A DNA stretch of 56,835 nucleotides. Origin: a virus. Within the stretch, counting starts at the first letter, position 1; every line of letters starts with the position of its first letter. Under the pieces are notes generated by a model that ran no database searches, was not told the DNA's origin, and was given only the letters and a program-made list of their open reading frames with translations. Location of the stretch: positions 1 through 56,835 of the IMG/VR virus record IMGVR_UViG_3300029309_000046; one strand, written 5' to 3'. Position numbers and translations under genes: made by a program. This document shows positions 1 through 8,230 of this stretch, one piece after another.

Positions 1-426
1 GCAATTAGATTAGACATAAATAACAATCCTAATTCAGGTCAGATAGAAAAATTAAAAGCACTTTGTGAAAATATTTTACAGCCGGTACGTGATCACTTCG
101 GCAGAGTAAAAGTGACTAGCGGTTTCCGTAGCGAACAGCTGTGTTTAAAAATAGGTAGCTCAGTCAACAGTCAACATGCCAAAGCCGAGGCAGCAGACTT
201 CGAATGTATGGGCACAGACAATGCAGAATTAGCTGATTGGATCAACCAAAACCTAGACTATGATCAATTAATATTGGAGTTCTACACTCCTGGTGAACCA
301 AACAGTGGCTGGATACATTGCAGCTACACTCCTGATCAACCAAGAAAACAATTCTTGCATGCTTACAAATCTGAAGGTAAAACTAAATATAAACCAATTA
401 TAGGAAAGGCTAAGGATTTAATATAA
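1..426 (+). CDS. Peptidase M15-type endolysin (5' truncated)
   Basis: Reading frame is open from base 1, so the true start lies outside the window. The visible 141 residues carry the zinc D-Ala-D-Ala carboxypeptidase/endopeptidase signature of family M15: SGFRS, then SQHAKAEAADF (zinc ligands H59 and D66 in window numbering) and WIHCS with the third ligand H106. Such enzymes cut peptidoglycan peptide cross-links and act as phage endolysins. The stop overlaps the next ATG by one base (TAATG). Family assignment is strong; use at lysis rather than as a virion lysin is inferred. Confidence 0.9.
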   Translation, partial: AIRLDINNNPNSGQIEKLKALCENILQPVRDHFGRVKVTSGFRSEQLCLKIGSSVNSQHAKAEAADFECMGTDNAELADWINQNLDYDQLILEFYTPGEPNSGWIHCSYTPDQPRKQFLHAYKSEGKTKYKPIIGKAKDLI

Positions 427-557
427 TGCCAATAGGAAGATCACAAATAAGAAAACAAGTAGAAGGTAAATTAAGAGGCGCGAGAGATGAGAAAAAGAAG
501 AAAAAACGTGTCATCGCCAAATTATATAGCAAAAAGTCTAAGGTCTTCAAAGTTTAG
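426..557 (+). CDS. Small basic protein, 43 aa
   Basis: ATG overlaps the endolysin stop (TAATG), which implies translational coupling. The product starts MPIGRSQIRKQVEGKLRGAR and has a run of lysines and arginines in its middle. Short MP-x-RSQI proteins of this type are common beside virion genes in marine phages, but no function is known. It overlaps another short basic frame (487-630) over 71 bases, so one of the two may be spurious. Confidence 0.55.
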   Translation: MPIGRSQIRKQVEGKLRGARDEKKKKKRVIAKLYSKKSKVFKV

Positions 558-630
558 TCAAAAAGTGATACAATCTAAGAAATTGTACAACCGTAAAAAG
601 GATTTAAATGGCGACTTCAGGAACTACTAG
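487..630 (+). CDS. Small basic protein, 47 aa
   Basis: ATG at 487 opens a 47-residue arginine/lysine-rich protein containing SPNYIAKSLRSSKF and KKLYNRKK. It overlaps the 43-aa gene upstream and runs 23 bases into the next gene at 608. The pattern looks like a real small DNA- or RNA-binding virion-type protein, but there is no strong ribosome binding site and no recognised family. Confidence 0.5.
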   Translation: MRKRRKNVSSPNYIAKSLRSSKFSQKVIQSKKLYNRKKDLNGDFRNY

Positions 631-1303
631 TTTTGACCTTTCTATTGAAGAAATAATACAAGAGGCTTACGAAAGATGTGGTATGACGACAACTAGTGGT
701 CATAGTTTAAAATCTGCAAGAACGAGTTTAAATTTATTGTTTGCAGAGTGGGCTAATAGAGGTATTCACCTTTGGAAAGTTGCTCTTCATGAAAATGCTC
801 TCGTTTCTGGTCAAGCAGAATATAGTGTTAGTGCGGGTGTAAGTGATGTTTTAGAAGCTTTTGTTTCCTCTACTGCTGCAGGATCCAATAACGCAAACAC
901 ACAAGATGTATCTCTAACAAAAATTGATAGATCTGCATATGCAGCTTTACCAAACAAATTAGCTACAGGACAACCTTCACAGTATTATGTTGAAAGAGAA
1001 ACAACACCAAAAATTTATCTTTATCAAGCACCAGATTTAAATACTTACACTACTTTAAAATATTATGTTATAAAAAGAATAGAGGACGCTGGAGCGTACA
1101 CAAATGAAGCTGATGTAGTTTTTAGATTTTTACCATGTATGGTTGCAGGTTTAGCATATTATCTTGCTATGAAAAATGCACCACAATTAGTACAACAAAA
1201 TAAATTAATTTATGAGGATCAATTAAAAAGAGCATTGGATGAAGATGGTCAAAGAGCTTCAACGTATATTACACCACAATCTTTTTATCCTAGTGGAGTT
1301 TAA
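608..1303 (+). CDS. Head-tail accessory protein (P22 gp4-like)
   Basis: 231 residues, ATG preceded by AAGGA. The N-terminal half (about 8-60) contains EIIQEAYERCG, then SARTSLNLLFAEWANRG, a helical pattern seen in many marine podovirus proteins annotated as tail accessory or head-closure factors. P22 gp4 sits under the portal and is the closest known role. It is followed after 2 bases by the next virion gene. Structural role is well supported by context and pattern; the gp4 equivalence is inferred. Confidence 0.7.
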   Translation: MATSGTTSFDLSIEEIIQEAYERCGMTTTSGHSLKSARTSLNLLFAEWANRGIHLWKVALHENALVSGQAEYSVSAGVSDVLEAFVSSTAAGSNNANTQDVSLTKIDRSAYAALPNKLATGQPSQYYVERETTPKIYLYQAPDLNTYTTLKYYVIKRIEDAGAYTNEADVVFRFLPCMVAGLAYYLAMKNAPQLVQQNKLIYEDQLKRALDEDGQRASTYITPQSFYPSGV

Positions 1304-1305
1304 AT

Positions 1306-1746
1306 ATGGCAAAATACGCAACAGGAAAAAGATCACAAGCAATATCAGATAGATCAGGTATGGCCTTTCCTTACACTGAAATGGTAAAAGAGTGGAATGG
1401 CTCTCTTGTGCATATATCAGAATTTGAACCTAAGCATCCTCAAATAAGAAGAAAACACAACACAGCTGATGCAATAGCTTTACAAAACACAAGAAATATG
1501 AAGTTTCAACAACCATCAGTAAAATTTTCAAATGATGTTACCATATCAGATTCAGGCGGTGCATCTGTTGGTGTAGCAAATTTATCTTTACCTGGAGACT
1601 TTGCATTTAAAACACAGGATTTTAAAATAACAAGAAATGGTGTTACATCTATTATTCACAGCATGATTCCTGAAGATCCGTCTTTACAAAATAGAAGGAG
1701 AAAACTTTTATTTAATATAGGTCAGGTGGAGGTAAGTATTTCATAA
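1306..1746 (+). CDS. Conserved virion-type protein, 146 aa
   Basis: Contains SDRSGMAFPYTEMVKEW near residue 15 and FEPKHPQIRRK near 40, a motif seen in short phage structural proteins encoded with head-tail connectors. The usual version begins with a Cys-type zinc knuckle; here the corresponding cysteine is serine. GGAG sits 7 bases before the ATG. The gene overlaps the next one by one base. Precise function is unknown. Confidence 0.65.
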   Translation: MAKYATGKRSQAISDRSGMAFPYTEMVKEWNGSLVHISEFEPKHPQIRRKHNTADAIALQNTRNMKFQQPSVKFSNDVTISDSGGASVGVANLSLPGDFAFKTQDFKITRNGVTSIIHSMIPEDPSLQNRRRKLLFNIGQVEVSIS

Positions 1747-2408
1747 TGGCTATTACACACTCAAATTTTTTAACACAAATAAGAAACTACACAGAGGTTT
1801 CAAGTAATGTTTTATCAGATTCTCAAATACAAGAATTTATAAGAAATGTTGAACTAGATGTAGCAGGGAAAGTTGACTATGATGATTTACGTAAATATGC
1901 GACTTCTAATTTTACGGCAGGAAATAGAGCAGTGAGTATGCCGTCAGATGTTTTAGTTTTAAGATCTGTGGAACACCTTGATTCAAGTGGTAATAGAAGT
2001 TTTTTAGAAAAAAGAGATACAAGTTTTATATCAGAATTTAATGGGACTGGAGCACAAGGACAACCAAAGTATTATGCTAATTGGGACGAATTTAATATTA
2101 TAGTAGCACCTGTTCCAGCTGCCGCAGATACAGTTCAAATAAATTACATAAAAGACCCACCTGAATTTACTTCTACTAATCAAACATACTTAGCTAAATA
2201 TCAAGAATCTATGTTGTTACATGGTGTGCTTACAGAGTGTTTTAGATTTTTAAAAGGCCCCATGGATATGTACAATCTATATGAAAAGAAGTACAATGAA
2301 GAAGTACAGAATTTTGCCCTACAACAAATGGGTAGAAGAAGACGAGCTGAGTATGACGATGGGGTTCCAAGAATACAAATTCCTAGTCCTACTCCAAACA
2401 CAAATTAA
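1746..2408 (+). CDS. Phage head-tail adaptor-like protein
   Basis: 220 residues. The N-terminal helical part (LSDSQIQEFIRNVELDVAGK) followed by a beta-rich core (AVSMPSDVLVLRSVEHL, then NWDEFNIIVAPVPA) and a C-terminal helical region matches the layout of phage adaptor proteins that sit between portal and tail tube. The ATG overlaps the previous stop. The C-terminus is arginine- and proline-rich. Adaptor identity is inferred from pattern and neighbours. Confidence 0.7.
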   Translation: MAITHSNFLTQIRNYTEVSSNVLSDSQIQEFIRNVELDVAGKVDYDDLRKYATSNFTAGNRAVSMPSDVLVLRSVEHLDSSGNRSFLEKRDTSFISEFNGTGAQGQPKYYANWDEFNIIVAPVPAAADTVQINYIKDPPEFTSTNQTYLAKYQESMLLHGVLTECFRFLKGPMDMYNLYEKKYNEEVQNFALQQMGRRRRAEYDDGVPRIQIPSPTPNTN

Positions 2409-2422
2409 TAAGGAGGCCAATT

Positions 2423-2866
2423 ATGGCAATAACAACAAATGCAATCTGTGATTCTTTTAAAAAAGAATTACTACAAGGAAAGCATGACTTTGATACATCA
2501 TCTGACACTTATAAGTTAGCAATGTACACAAGTTCTGCAACTTTAGGTAAATCAACTACAAACTATACAACTTCTAACGAAGTATCATCATCAAACTACA
2601 CAGCTGGTGGTGGAACTCTTGTTAACCAAGGTGTGAAGGTTTCTTCATCTGTAGCGATTACAGACTTTGCTGATTTATCTTTTCAAAACGTTACTCTTAC
2701 TGCAAGAGGAGCATTAATCTATAATACAACTACAGACGGTGGATCTAACACTACTGACGCTGTTGCTGTACTAGATTTCGGTGGAGACAAGACTGCAACT
2801 GCAGGAACATTTACAATTCAGTTTCCTGCATTTACGACATCTGCTGCGATCTTAAGATTAGCATAA
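2423..2866 (+). CDS. Virion structural protein, 147 aa
   Basis: A strong AAGGAGG lies just before the ATG, suggesting high expression. The product starts MAITTNAICDSFKKELLQGK and is then almost entirely Thr/Ser/Gly-rich beta sequence ending in an FTIQFPAF-type strand. This protein type recurs in uncultured marine phages next to fibre genes. A role as a tail or head surface protein is likely; no enzymatic motif is seen. Confidence 0.7.
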   Translation: MAITTNAICDSFKKELLQGKHDFDTSSDTYKLAMYTSSATLGKSTTNYTTSNEVSSSNYTAGGGTLVNQGVKVSSSVAITDFADLSFQNVTLTARGALIYNTTTDGGSNTTDAVAVLDFGGDKTATAGTFTIQFPAFTTSAAILRLA

Positions 2867-2879
2867 GGATTAAAATGAT

Positions 2880-3848
2880 ATGGCCACTGGATGGGGACGA
2901 AAAACATGGGGTGCATCAGAATGGGGAGACCTTTCTGACGAGATAGTTTCCGTTAGTGGCATATCATTAACATCATCAATTGGTTCTGAAACAGTAACAG
3001 CAAACGCTGATGTAAGTGTTTCAGGAATTTCATTATCATCTACCATTGGGACTTCAGTTGGTGGAACTTCAGCATTAGTAGATCCTGGCGTAGTTACCAT
3101 GTCTATTGGTGTTGGTAGCACTATTGTAGGAATAGGAGTTCCTGTTACAGGAGTTTCAATGACATCTAGCGTAGGAGCTGCTACTGTAGATGAAACTACC
3201 CTTACAGGAGAAGGTTGGGGTAGAGGTGAATGGGGTGAGTTTGCTTGGGGTGATAATTTCTCAGTTCAAGTAACAGGGCAATCTCTAACTTCTTCTATTG
3301 GAAATGAAACTGCATTTACAGATGTTACTGTCTCAGTAAGTGGATCTCAAGCGAGCTTTACTCAAGGAAGTTTCTCACTTCAAATTGATGGAGATGTAAT
3401 TGTTTTAGCTGCAGAGGATCAATTAGATTTTACAATAGGTTCTAGTTCTTTATCTGCAGACGCTAACGTAACAGTATCTGGAATTTCTTTAACTTCTTCA
3501 CAAGGAAATACTGTAGGTGGTTTGAAAACTCCAGTTCCTGTAACAGGAAGTCAAGCATCTTTAACACAAGGAAATATTACATTAATTCAAAGCACTAATG
3601 AATCAGTAACTGGTATTTCTGCAACAATGACACTTGGTCAACATGCAGAAATACCAGGACAAATTATAGGTGTATCTGGACTCTCTATTACCTCATCTTT
3701 GGGAGAAGAAGGTATTACAGGAGATGGATTAGTAATACCAACGGGACAATCATTGACTTCTTCTGTGGGTAGCGTTAATATTACTGCGTGGTCTGAGATA
3801 GATTTAGGAGTATCAAATACTTGGACAGTGGTTGATTTAGCCGCCTAG
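2880..3848 (+). CDS. Repeat-rich virion protein with SG-x-SLTSSxG repeats
   Basis: 322 residues. Two tryptophan blocks (GWGRKTWGASEWGD at 4-17 and GWGRGEWGEFAWGD near 112) flank roughly ten degenerate repeats of the form V(S/T)G(I/Q)S(L/A)TSSxG, spaced about 20-35 residues apart. Such Thr/Ser/Gly beta repeats are typical of extended phage surface proteins. It lies between a strongly translated structural gene and the fibre gene. Function as a fibre, spike or surface-binding protein is inferred. ATG at 2880 is chosen with AAGGA ten bases upstream. Confidence 0.7.
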   Translation: MATGWGRKTWGASEWGDLSDEIVSVSGISLTSSIGSETVTANADVSVSGISLSSTIGTSVGGTSALVDPGVVTMSIGVGSTIVGIGVPVTGVSMTSSVGAATVDETTLTGEGWGRGEWGEFAWGDNFSVQVTGQSLTSSIGNETAFTDVTVSVSGSQASFTQGSFSLQIDGDVIVLAAEDQLDFTIGSSSLSADANVTVSGISLTSSQGNTVGGLKTPVPVTGSQASLTQGNITLIQSTNESVTGISATMTLGQHAEIPGQIIGVSGLSITSSLGEEGITGDGLVIPTGQSLTSSVGSVNITAWSEIDLGVSNTWTVVDLAA

Positions 3849-3884
3849 TTCATGTAATATAAAAATTATTAAGGAGAATTTTTT

Positions 3885-5147
3885 ATGGCATCAAGTTATT
3901 CAAGTGACCTAAAATTAGAACTAATGGTAACCGGTGAAAACGCTGGTACATGGGGTGATAAAACAAACACAAACTTAAACTTAATTCAACAAGCTGTAGC
4001 TGGTTTTGAACAAATCACACTAACATCTGGAGGCACTGTTGCATTAACAATGTCTGACGGTGCAATATCAAACGCAAGAAATTTAGTAATTAAATTTGCT
4101 ACAGCAACTATTGCTGCGAGTACAGTTTGTACTATACCAGATTCAATAGAAAAATTTTATATCTTTGATTGTTCAGGATTAACAAATGCCAATAATTTAA
4201 CAATTAAAACTGCATCAGGAACTGGTTTTAGTCCAACTGTTGCAGGGGCTGCTAGTTCAAAAATTTTTGCAGCATATTCAGATGGAACAAATTTAAACGA
4301 AATTTCTTTAAACACTTTAGGTGGTACAATTGCTACTGCTAATTTAGAAGCATCTGCAGTTACTACTTCAATTATTGCAGATGACGCTGTAACTTCAGCT
4401 AAAATAGCTGACGATGCCGTTGTCGCCGCTGCAATAGCTGATAATGCTGTCGTCACTGCTGCGATTGCTGACGATGCTGTGACTCAAGCCAAAATTGCTG
4501 ACGATGCAGTTGGAGCAGATCAACTTGCAAACACTACAGTAACAGCAGGGTCTTACACTGCATCAGATATTACAGTTGATGCTCAAGGAAGAATTACAGC
4601 CGCATCAGATGGATCATCAGGTGGAGGAAGTTTTTTATTTAAAGAAGCACATGGAGGTCCTTCTTCAGGAACTTACACAGCAAATGCAGCCGCAACACTT
4701 GCACAAATGTATGTATCTGGTGGTGGTGGTGGAAATGGTAGTAGCTTGCCTTTTCAAGGTTCAGGTGGGCCTGGCGGAAGAGGAGGCTTTGGGATTGTCT
4801 CTGTTGATGTAACGGCACCTTTTTCTCAACCATTTTCGGTAGGTACTGGAGGTAATCCTGCCGGCCCAGCTAATAATGCAGTACCTGGTAATGCAGGTAA
4901 TGCTACTAATATGGCATCGACATTCACAGCTAACGGTGGCGGTGGCGGTGGCGGGGCCAACTACAGAAACCCTGGTTCAGTAGGAGCTGCTGGTAACCTT
5001 AGTGTAACCTCACCATCTACTCAGTTAACACATGGATCTTACCCTAGTGTATATGCAACAGCAGGTGCAACAAGTAATAATATAATATCTTTTGGTGCCC
5101 AAGGACAACAAGGTTTAATACTTATTTTAGAAAATACAGGAACTTAA
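3885..5147 (+). CDS. Tail fibre with glycine-rich tip domain
   Basis: 420 residues, AAGGAG before the ATG. Residues 1-30 (YSSDLKLELMVTGENAGTWG) are the conserved virion-attachment segment of many marine phage fibres. Residues about 160-215 are a tandem array of AxIADDAVT-type repeats, a fibre-shaft hallmark. The last 160 residues hold poly-Gly blocks (SGGGGGNGSS, GGPGGRGGFG, NGGGGGGGANY) typical of glycine-rich receptor-binding tips. It is likely the host-recognition protein, with the glycine-rich part as the adhesive end. Confidence 0.82.
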   Translation: MASSYSSDLKLELMVTGENAGTWGDKTNTNLNLIQQAVAGFEQITLTSGGTVALTMSDGAISNARNLVIKFATATIAASTVCTIPDSIEKFYIFDCSGLTNANNLTIKTASGTGFSPTVAGAASSKIFAAYSDGTNLNEISLNTLGGTIATANLEASAVTTSIIADDAVTSAKIADDAVVAAAIADNAVVTAAIADDAVTQAKIADDAVGADQLANTTVTAGSYTASDITVDAQGRITAASDGSSGGGSFLFKEAHGGPSSGTYTANAAATLAQMYVSGGGGGNGSSLPFQGSGGPGGRGGFGIVSVDVTAPFSQPFSVGTGGNPAGPANNAVPGNAGNATNMASTFTANGGGGGGGANYRNPGSVGAAGNLSVTSPSTQLTHGSYPSVYATAGATSNNIISFGAQGQQGLILILENTGT

Positions 5148-5148
5148 A

Positions 5149-5601
5149 ATGGCAAAAATACTCTTTACAAAAAATTCTGTAAATCAAATTGGAGCTGTAG
5201 GTCACATTGCTCAAGATCAAAATTTTTTAGATTCAAATAAAAATTTTGATGAAGCTAACTTTGATATTCTAGATATTACAACAGAAGAATTTAATGACGT
5301 TAAAAATGGTGTAAAATTTGTATTAAGCCATAACGGGGAAACCGTTAGTTTTAACACAAGAGATACATCAGAAGATTTTTTTGATACAGAAAATGATTTA
5401 AAAACATACATCAATGATTTACTTGAACGTTTTGAAACATATTTACAATTTAATTCTTCTAAACCTTTAGCAAACACTGTTACTGTTTATTCAGATTGGT
5501 TAAAAAATTTAGATACTTCGTCAGTTTCTTTAAATTCAAGTTTAGAAAAATATGCAAGTGATCAAGGTGTAAATCCTGTACATCCACTTGAATTACTTTA
5601 A
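5149..5601 (+). CDS. Fibre-associated protein of unknown function
   Basis: 150 residues, starting one base after the fibre stop with AGGA upstream. The sequence begins MAKILFTKNSVNQIGAVGHI and is otherwise acidic and helical, without catalytic motifs. Proteins with this N-terminus often follow the fibre gene in marine phages, so a fibre chaperone or a fibre partner is possible. No function can be shown. Confidence 0.6.
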   Translation: MAKILFTKNSVNQIGAVGHIAQDQNFLDSNKNFDEANFDILDITTEEFNDVKNGVKFVLSHNGETVSFNTRDTSEDFFDTENDLKTYINDLLERFETYLQFNSSKPLANTVTVYSDWLKNLDTSSVSLNSSLEKYASDQGVNPVHPLELL

Positions 5602-5645
5602 TTTTTGTTTACATTTTTTTTAAGAAAATATATATATTTATTTTT

Positions 5646-6386
5646 ATGTTTGAAAATAAAATAGAATTTATTGCACACGAAGATTATGTAGACCTAAAAC
5701 AAGACCACCCAACTCCTATTAAATTAAATATTCCTAAATGGTATAAAAAATTAGAACATCAAATTTTTAAAAAAACTGTTAAGGGATGTATGCCTTTTTT
5801 AGATACATTAACATCTGGTTACCTTTTAAAGGTAGCTCAAGATTATGCTTTTAAATCATCTAAAAATGAAAAAGGAGAGGGTATACTAGAATGGCATCCA
5901 GCTAACTTAGATGGTTTACAATTCCAAGAAAAATCAATAAATTTAAATTCTTCACAGCCTAGTCTTCATTCTACAGATCAAATTTTAGGATCTCAATTGG
6001 TAGAGAAAAATAATAATGGGCCATTCATAAAAATATTAAACCCTTGGATTATTAAAACACCCCCCGGATATTCTTGTTTATTTTTACCTCCAATGAATAA
6101 CAGTGATGATAGATTTTCAATAATACCTGGAATAGTAGATACAGATTCATTTAAACAAGAAATTAATTTTCCAATAGTTTTAAATGGAGATAAATATCCT
6201 ATTATTGATACTATAATTAAAAGAGGTACTCCTTATGTTCAAATAATACCTTTCAAAAGAGAAAGTTGGTCAATGAAAATAAAATCTGTTACAACAAATC
6301 AATTAAAAAAACAAAAAATGTTTTATGAATTAAATATTATACATAATTATAAAAATAATTTTTGGAATAAGAAAAAATGGAATTAA
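5646..6386 (+). CDS. DUF6065-like protein
   Basis: 246 residues. Recognisable segments are IPKWYKKLEH, TVKGCMPFLDTLTSGYLLKV, PWIIKTPPGYSCLFLPPMN and PYVQIIPFKRESW, which match my recollection of the DUF6065 family found in marine phages and some bacteria. Function is unknown; the conserved GYS-FLPP core looks like a beta-barrel fold. No ribosome binding site is visible and the sequence is markedly more AT-rich than the upstream genes. It overlaps the next gene by 10 bases and opens the oxygenase/sulfotransferase cassette. Confidence 0.7.
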   Translation: MFENKIEFIAHEDYVDLKQDHPTPIKLNIPKWYKKLEHQIFKKTVKGCMPFLDTLTSGYLLKVAQDYAFKSSKNEKGEGILEWHPANLDGLQFQEKSINLNSSQPSLHSTDQILGSQLVEKNNNGPFIKILNPWIIKTPPGYSCLFLPPMNNSDDRFSIIPGIVDTDSFKQEINFPIVLNGDKYPIIDTIIKRGTPYVQIIPFKRESWSMKIKSVTTNQLKKQKMFYELNIIHNYKNNFWNKKKWN

Positions 6387-6937
6387 TAAATTTTATTTCT
6401 GTTTATGATGATATTTTACCCAAAAAACCTTTTGGAAAATTATTTAAAGTTTGTAAAGATTTAGACTGGCAAGATGCTTTTATTGGCAATGGATTATTAA
6501 ATAAAAACATAAGAAAAGTAAAAGTGCGTGAATTGTTGGATATTAGTAATTCAATGACTGAAGTTCATTGGTGTAACGTTATGGAAAATATTTTTAAAGT
6601 TAATATAGAAAAGTATGTGAATAGAAATAAAATTAAAAATATGTACAGCAAAGAATTAGAAGTAATACAAGTGTTAAAATATAGTGAATCAGATCACTAC
6701 GTTTGGCATTACGATGGTGGAACAAACTATCCAAGAACAATAAGTTGTGTATATTTTTTAAATGAAGATTATGAAGGAGGTGAACTTTGTTTTCAAAACC
6801 CAGATGGAACAGGTGAATTTGCAATACCTGTAAAAGAAAACAGAATGGTAATATGGCCTTCTACTTTTTTGTATCCTCATAGGGTTAAACCAGTTAAAAA
6901 AGGGGAAAGGTATAGCATCGTATCATGGTCAGTATAA
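6377..6937 (+). CDS. 2OG-Fe(II) oxygenase (prolyl hydroxylase type)
   Basis: 186 residues with a double-stranded beta-helix signature: WHYDGG supplies H111 and D113, YPHRVKPV supplies H168, and KGERYSIVSW supplies the 2-oxoglutarate-binding R178. The strand FLNEDYEGGELCF and the ENRMVIWPS segment fit the prolyl 4-hydroxylase-like fold. Such enzymes hydroxylate protein, nucleic acid or small-molecule substrates using O2 and 2-oxoglutarate. The substrate here is unknown. It overlaps the next oxygenase gene by 13 bases. Confidence 0.88.
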   Translation: MELINFISVYDDILPKKPFGKLFKVCKDLDWQDAFIGNGLLNKNIRKVKVRELLDISNSMTEVHWCNVMENIFKVNIEKYVNRNKIKNMYSKELEVIQVLKYSESDHYVWHYDGGTNYPRTISCVYFLNEDYEGGELCFQNPDGTGEFAIPVKENRMVIWPSTFLYPHRVKPVKKGERYSIVSWSV

Positions 6938-7500
6938 GAGAATTTAAATATAAAAAAATAAAAGATTTTTTAACTTTATCGGAAAAAAATCTTTTAAAAG
7001 ATTATTGTAGAATAGCACATAGATTAAATAAAAAAAATTATGATTTGGATCCAGAAAATAGTGGAACAACAAATTTTGATACATCTATTTATGCAGATCC
7101 TATCATGGAATCTTTGTTAGTAAATAAAAATTCACAGATGGAAAAAATTACTGGACTTTCTTTAAAACCAACTTATGCTTTTTGGAGAATGTATACCAAA
7201 TATGCTGAGTTAAAACCACACAAAGATCGGCCTGCTTGTGAAATTAGTGTCACTATAAATATAGGTGGTGATGGAACTGATTGGCCAATTATTATAGATG
7301 AAAATCCAATTAATTTAAAACCAGGAGAGGCTTCTGTATATTTAGGTTGTGAACTTATTCATTCTAGAAAAGAATTTTTAGGAGATTGGCAAGCTCAAGT
7401 TTTTCTTCACTACGTAGACGCAAATGGACCTTTTGCAGATCATTGGAAAGACAAAAGGGTTAAGTGGGGTACACAATTCATTAATAAAGAAGCCAGATAA
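6925..7500 (+). CDS. 2OG-Fe(II) oxygenase-like protein
   Basis: 191 residues. Iron-binding candidates are H99 and D101 in LKPHKDRP and H146 in CELIHSRKEF, with PGEASVYLG before the distal histidine. The usual arginine after the distal His is not obvious; WQAQVFLHY follows instead. A conserved type in marine phages, but the substrate is not known. It overlaps the previous oxygenase gene and precedes a 72-aa gene by 2 bases. Confidence 0.82.
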   Translation: MVSIREFKYKKIKDFLTLSEKNLLKDYCRIAHRLNKKNYDLDPENSGTTNFDTSIYADPIMESLLVNKNSQMEKITGLSLKPTYAFWRMYTKYAELKPHKDRPACEISVTINIGGDGTDWPIIIDENPINLKPGEASVYLGCELIHSRKEFLGDWQAQVFLHYVDANGPFADHWKDKRVKWGTQFINKEAR

Positions 7501-7502
7501 TA

Positions 7503-7721
7503 ATGAAATTTATACAATTTAAAGATGGTTCTTGTGATATCCTTTTTGAAGAACATGAAATAAAAATTATAAATAAAAATAAAAAACTACATTTACCTGC
7601 TGTAACTCTTAGACATTTTGGCAATGTATTGTCAAAAATGGTAATGGAGTGGAATGTTAATTTTAATGATGATGTAAAGAAATTGTTCACAGATAATTCT
7701 ACAGAGATAAAGGGAAAATAA
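7503..7721 (+). CDS. Conserved hypothetical protein, 72 aa
   Basis: Starts 2 bases after the oxygenase stop. The N-terminal half is beta-like (MKFIQFKDGSCDILFEEHEI) and the second half helical (LPAVTLRHFGNVLSKMVMEW). No metal-binding or catalytic motif is seen. Position between oxygenase genes suggests an accessory role in the same cassette, which is inference only. Confidence 0.6.
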   Translation: MKFIQFKDGSCDILFEEHEIKIINKNKKLHLPAVTLRHFGNVLSKMVMEWNVNFNDDVKKLFTDNSTEIKGK

Positions 7722-7724
7722 AAA

Positions 7725-8228
7725 TTGAATTATAAAATAATTGATAATTTTTTAGAAGAAGAAAAATTTAATAATTTGAGTAATTTTATAAAAGGCACAG
7801 ATATACCTTGGTTTGTTAACGAAGATGATGTTGAAAATAATACAAAAAATAAAAATGGTTTTTTTAGACATGTGTTTTACCACCGTTATGAATCTAAAAG
7901 TAATTGGATTACAAAAATTAATCCTATTATGGAAAAATTAAATCCTATTAGTCTCATCTCTATAAGAGCAAATTTAAATGTAAGAGATATAGATTCTGTT
8001 GAATCTTCTTATCATATAGACAACAAAAGTTTTTTAGCTCACACTGCTATTTTTTTTCTCAACGATTGTAATTCTAAAACATTTTTGAAATTACCTAATA
8101 AAGAGATAATTGTTGGAAGCAAAGAAAATAGAATGCTTATATTTAAATCATCAATATATCATAAAGTGATATATGCTACCGATATACATAAAAGATATGT
8201 AATTAATTTTAATTACATTCAAGATTAA
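7725..8228 (+). CDS. 2OG-Fe(II) oxygenase-like protein (TTG start)
   Basis: 167 residues starting with TTG; AGGGA lies about 9 bases upstream and no in-frame ATG fits the family start. Candidate iron ligands are H97 and D99 in SSYHIDN and H146 in SIYHKV, with R157 in HKRYVINFN as the 2OG contact. ENRMLIF precedes the distal His as in other members. The N-terminus (NYKIIDNFL) is shared with the next gene, so the two are adjacent paralogues. Substrate unknown. Confidence 0.78.
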   Translation: MNYKIIDNFLEEEKFNNLSNFIKGTDIPWFVNEDDVENNTKNKNGFFRHVFYHRYESKSNWITKINPIMEKLNPISLISIRANLNVRDIDSVESSYHIDNKSFLAHTAIFFLNDCNSKTFLKLPNKEIIVGSKENRMLIFKSSIYHKVIYATDIHKRYVINFNYIQD

Positions 8229-8230
8229 AA

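Noticed and set aside
4576-4812. + strand frame inside the fibre gene
   Set aside because: Gln/Val-rich product caused by frame-shifted Gly/Ala repeats.
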